DNA of 32,804 nt, from NCBI GenBank assembly GCA_012518265.1, contig JAAYST010000026.1, positions 1 through 32,804 on the forward strand. Direction: 5' to 3'. The first letter of the stretch is position 1, and every line of letters begins with the position of its first letter. Position numbers and translations under genes: made by a program. This document shows, piece by piece, positions 31,096 through 32,804 of the stretch. This stretch comes from Candidatus Methanofrustulum fimipullorum (GTDB lineage: Archaea; Halobacteriota; Methanosarcinia; Methanosarcinales; Methanosarcinaceae). Under the pieces are notes generated by a model. It ran no database searches and was not told the origin of the DNA. It saw nothing but the letters and a program-made list of their open reading frames with translations.

Positions 31096-32691
31096 TCATC
31101 TTGAAGGATGTATATTTTTTTTGGAGTTTTCAGCATCATCCGTCGTTTTGTTCAGGCATCTGATTAACGGTTTTGAAAGATGTCTTCGAGCCGACGGCGG
31201 AACTTCGTAAATTCCGGGTTCAATCGATCTTGGTTTACTTTGACTGATTTTTTCATTCGATTTCGTTTTACAATTTTTGCATCTGAAACCTTGATTTTTA
31301 CCGGCCGACTCCATCGTTTTAAAACATTTCGGACAAACGGGATTTTTAAAAACGATGTCTTCCGAAAGCTTTTTTAAATCTATTTTTTCAATATTAAATG
31401 TGTTGTTTTTAAAACTTCCGTAAACTTCAATTTCATCGCCCGGAATCAGTTTTCTTATGATGTTTCTGAAATTTCCGGTAGGCTCATATGCGGCACAGTC
31501 GATTTTTATTTTTTGAGAAGATTCGTTTTTTGATTCCGATTCGTTTTCCGATTCCAATTCGCTTTTCGATTTATTTTTCGATTTATTTTTCGATTTGTTT
31601 TTAATTTTAAAAAAAACATGTCCGCCTTCAATCGTTTCTGGTTTTGAATCGACAATTCCCTTAATTTTGTAAGAGTGGATATCTTTTAATTTTGAAAAAT
31701 CGTTTTCCGAATCTTTCGTAAAATCGATTAAATGCATATCGGTTCCCTGATTTGTGATAAAAATCCGATAGTGCTCAAACGGTTCTGATTTGATGTATTT
31801 TGAAGCTTTTAAAACCCAATCGGGTGATTCTCCGCGAATCCCGAATAAAACCGGGTCGGGGGAATTCGGAACGGAGACTACCATTTTTTTGGATTTTCCA
31901 AAGTAATCGACCGTATCCCAAGTGTGCGGATATGTGTATTTGTCGGCTTCAAAAAAGCTGTCTGAATCGATTTTTCTTGCCGTTTTGAAGTTTTCCTGAA
32001 ATCTGTATGCCAAAAGTTCATAAGTTTTGTCGGAAAGTCCGTTTAAAGCAGCACCTGATGCCGCAAGTGCGCCGATTAGACCGCGCCCGAGTTTCATATA
32101 AAAACTTGAAATTTCATATTTTTCAATTATGGAAAATGCTCCTGAAATTTCTGCGACTTCCTTTTGGGCTTTTTTATAAAAATCGTGTAAAGGTTTTTTT
32201 AATTCAAAAAAACGGGAACCGGGAATGAAAACGACACCGGGATTTGTCTTATCACATTCAATTTCCGAATTTTTCGAAATGAATTCTTTTGAAACCGATA
32301 CAATTTTATCAAAACAGTCCGGAGAATTCATTTTAAAAACAATACATATCGCCGCATTTCCTCTAGTTTTATACGGAATTGATGGGTTTAAGCGAATGAG
32401 ATAAGGATTCCCTACAAGAACACAAAAATTTTCGGAATCAAGAAGATCTATAAGCTTTGAAGCCAAATAAGTAGTACACATCCCTTCGTTTGAATCGGTA
32501 TCATCCAAACTTACTATCATTAAAGAATCAATAAAAGTACCAAAGTCCGAATGTTCGATATTTGAATTTCCAATATTCGAATTTTCAATATTCGAATGTT
32601 TGATAAAACCGTCGGGCGCATTAAGTTTTATCAAGTCTTGCAAATCTTGCAAGTCTTGTAAAACAACTGCGTCCGGTTTGATTTTTTCCAT
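31096..32691 (-). CDS. tiaS: tRNA(Ile2) 2-agmatinylcytidine synthetase with repeat insertions
   Basis: TiaS attaches agmatine to C34 of the archaeal tRNA-Ile that reads AUA. The product shows VSLDDTDSNEGMCTTYLA (nucleotide and metal loop), the KTRGNAA segment, GRGLIGALAA, YPHTWDTVDYF, SVPNSPDPVLFGIRG, ITNQGTD and a C-terminal zinc ribbon CPKC...CKNC. It has about 531 residues, longer than usual. The additions are an N-terminal tail of about 60 residues before the normal start, with LQDLQDLQDL and NSNIxNSNI repeats, and a Lys/Ser/Glu/Asn repeat at about 31512-31610 near the OB-fold-like domain. A GTG at 32700 is in frame; the ATG at 32691 has GTGG five bases upstream and is preferred. It converges on the precorrin-2 dehydrogenase gene. 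Confidence 0.93.
   Translation of the reverse strand: MEKIKPDAVVLQDLQDLQDLIKLNAPDGFIKHSNIENSNIGNSNIEHSDFGTFIDSLMIVSLDDTDSNEGMCTTYLASKLIDLLDSENFCVLVGNPYLIRLNPSIPYKTRGNAAICIVFKMNSPDCFDKIVSVSKEFISKNSEIECDKTNPGVVFIPGSRFFELKKPLHDFYKKAQKEVAEISGAFSIIEKYEISSFYMKLGRGLIGALAASGAALNGLSDKTYELLAYRFQENFKTARKIDSDSFFEADKYTYPHTWDTVDYFGKSKKMVVSVPNSPDPVLFGIRGESPDWVLKASKYIKSEPFEHYRIFITNQGTDMHLIDFTKDSENDFSKLKDIHSYKIKGIVDSKPETIEGGHVFFKIKNKSKNKSKNKSKSELESENESESKNESSQKIKIDCAAYEPTGNFRNIIRKLIPGDEIEVYGSFKNNTFNIEKIDLKKLSEDIVFKNPVCPKCFKTMESAGKNQGFRCKNCKTKSNEKISQSKPRSIEPGIYEVPPSARRHLSKPLIRCLNKTTDDAENSKKNIHPSR
31512..31610. repeat. Low-complexity insert in tiaS
   Basis: TTTTTCGATTTA-type 12-bp units and GATTCCGATTCG-type units encode repeated Lys-Asn-Lys-Ser and Glu-Ser/Asn blocks on the minus strand. 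The insert keeps the frame. Confidence 0.75.
32546..32664. repeat. 15-bp and 9-bp repeats in the tiaS N-terminal tail
   Basis: ATTCGAATTTTCAAT-like 15-bp units (32546-32600) encode NSNIE/NSNIG blocks, and TCTTGCAAA-like 9-bp units (about 32634-32664) encode LQD blocks. Both precede the conserved LDDTDS loop. Confidence 0.75.
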
Positions 32692-32713
32692 AAAAACCAC
32701 TATCTATTTTCTT

Positions 32714-32804
32714 GATTCGTTTTGTTGAAATCGTTTTTGATATGATTTCGTTTTGTTGAAATCGTTTTTGATATGATTTTATTTTGTTGAAATCGTTTTT
32801 GATA
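32714..32804. repeat. 30-31-bp tandem repeat upstream of tiaS, cut by the window edge
   Basis: The unit GATTTCGTTTTGTTGAAATC plus about ten bases (GTTTTTGATAT) starts at 32714, 32744 and 32775. The array runs out of the window, so its length and the gene beyond are unknown. Confidence 0.9.

Overview
This is an AT-rich stretch of an archaeal chromosome. Promoters look archaeal: TATA boxes sit about 26 nt from several start codons, and GGAG/GGTG-type ribosome binding sites occur elsewhere. The gene content points to a methanogen of the order Methanosarcinales: mtxX (methanogenesis marker 4), a DUF1699 gene, the siroheme-to-heme genes ahbA, ahbB and ahbD, archaeal riboflavin genes ribC and ribK, the pterin gene mptD, the tRNA-Ile2 enzyme tiaS and an archaeosortase, plus folate genes folD and folP. 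The low GC and simple-sequence-rich gaps would suit a host-associated genus such as Methanimicrococcus. The order-level call is fairly safe; the genus is inference.

Layout. 1-5130 (+): folD, folP, a small Toprim gene, a SixA-like phosphatase, ribC, ribH and an aspartate-type aminotransferase. 5237-14334 (-), in transcription order: an HVO_0476-type zinc-finger gene, hisG, hisA, hisB, hisF, a very large U32 peptidase-family gene, a DUF1699 gene and mtxX. 14588-16160 (+): ribK (with a DNA-binding domain) and ribB. 16216-18490 (-): a MazG-like pyrophosphohydrolase coupled to a predicted nuclease-helicase, a possible defence or nucleic-acid-maintenance pair. 18832-23398 (-), in transcription order: artA, pssA, mptD, aroC and an MFS transporter. 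23499-26167 (+): a sugar-phosphate nucleotidylyltransferase and an unrecognised coiled-coil protein. 26444-27139 (-): tmk. 27328-31066 (+): ahbD, a repeat-filled gap, ahbA, ahbB and a precorrin-2 dehydrogenase. 31096-32691 (-): tiaS.

How the genes work together. ribC, ribH, ribB and ribK supply most of riboflavin/FMN synthesis from two loci. The precorrin-2 dehydrogenase feeds siroheme, also the F430 precursor, and AhbA/AhbB/AhbD convert siroheme towards heme; ahbC is not in the window. folD, folP and mptD serve C1-carrier (folate/methanopterin) metabolism. hisG, hisA, hisB and hisF cover the start and middle of histidine synthesis. artA next to pssA fits archaeosortase processing coupled to lipid anchoring of surface proteins.

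The most unusual property is pervasive short tandem duplication. Many gaps carry 20-37 bp direct repeats, and in at least six genes (hisF, hisG, U32, MFS, coiled-coil, ahbA) the stop codon of the gene lies in or at the edge of one repeat unit, as if the 3' end of the gene seeded the array. The same process appears inside genes: HisF, thymidylate kinase, the zinc-finger protein, the U32 protein and TiaS carry in-frame low-complexity expansions. A 37-bp array capped by a perfect 18-bp hairpin lies between ahbD and ahbA. No tRNA, rRNA, transposase or CRISPR array was seen.
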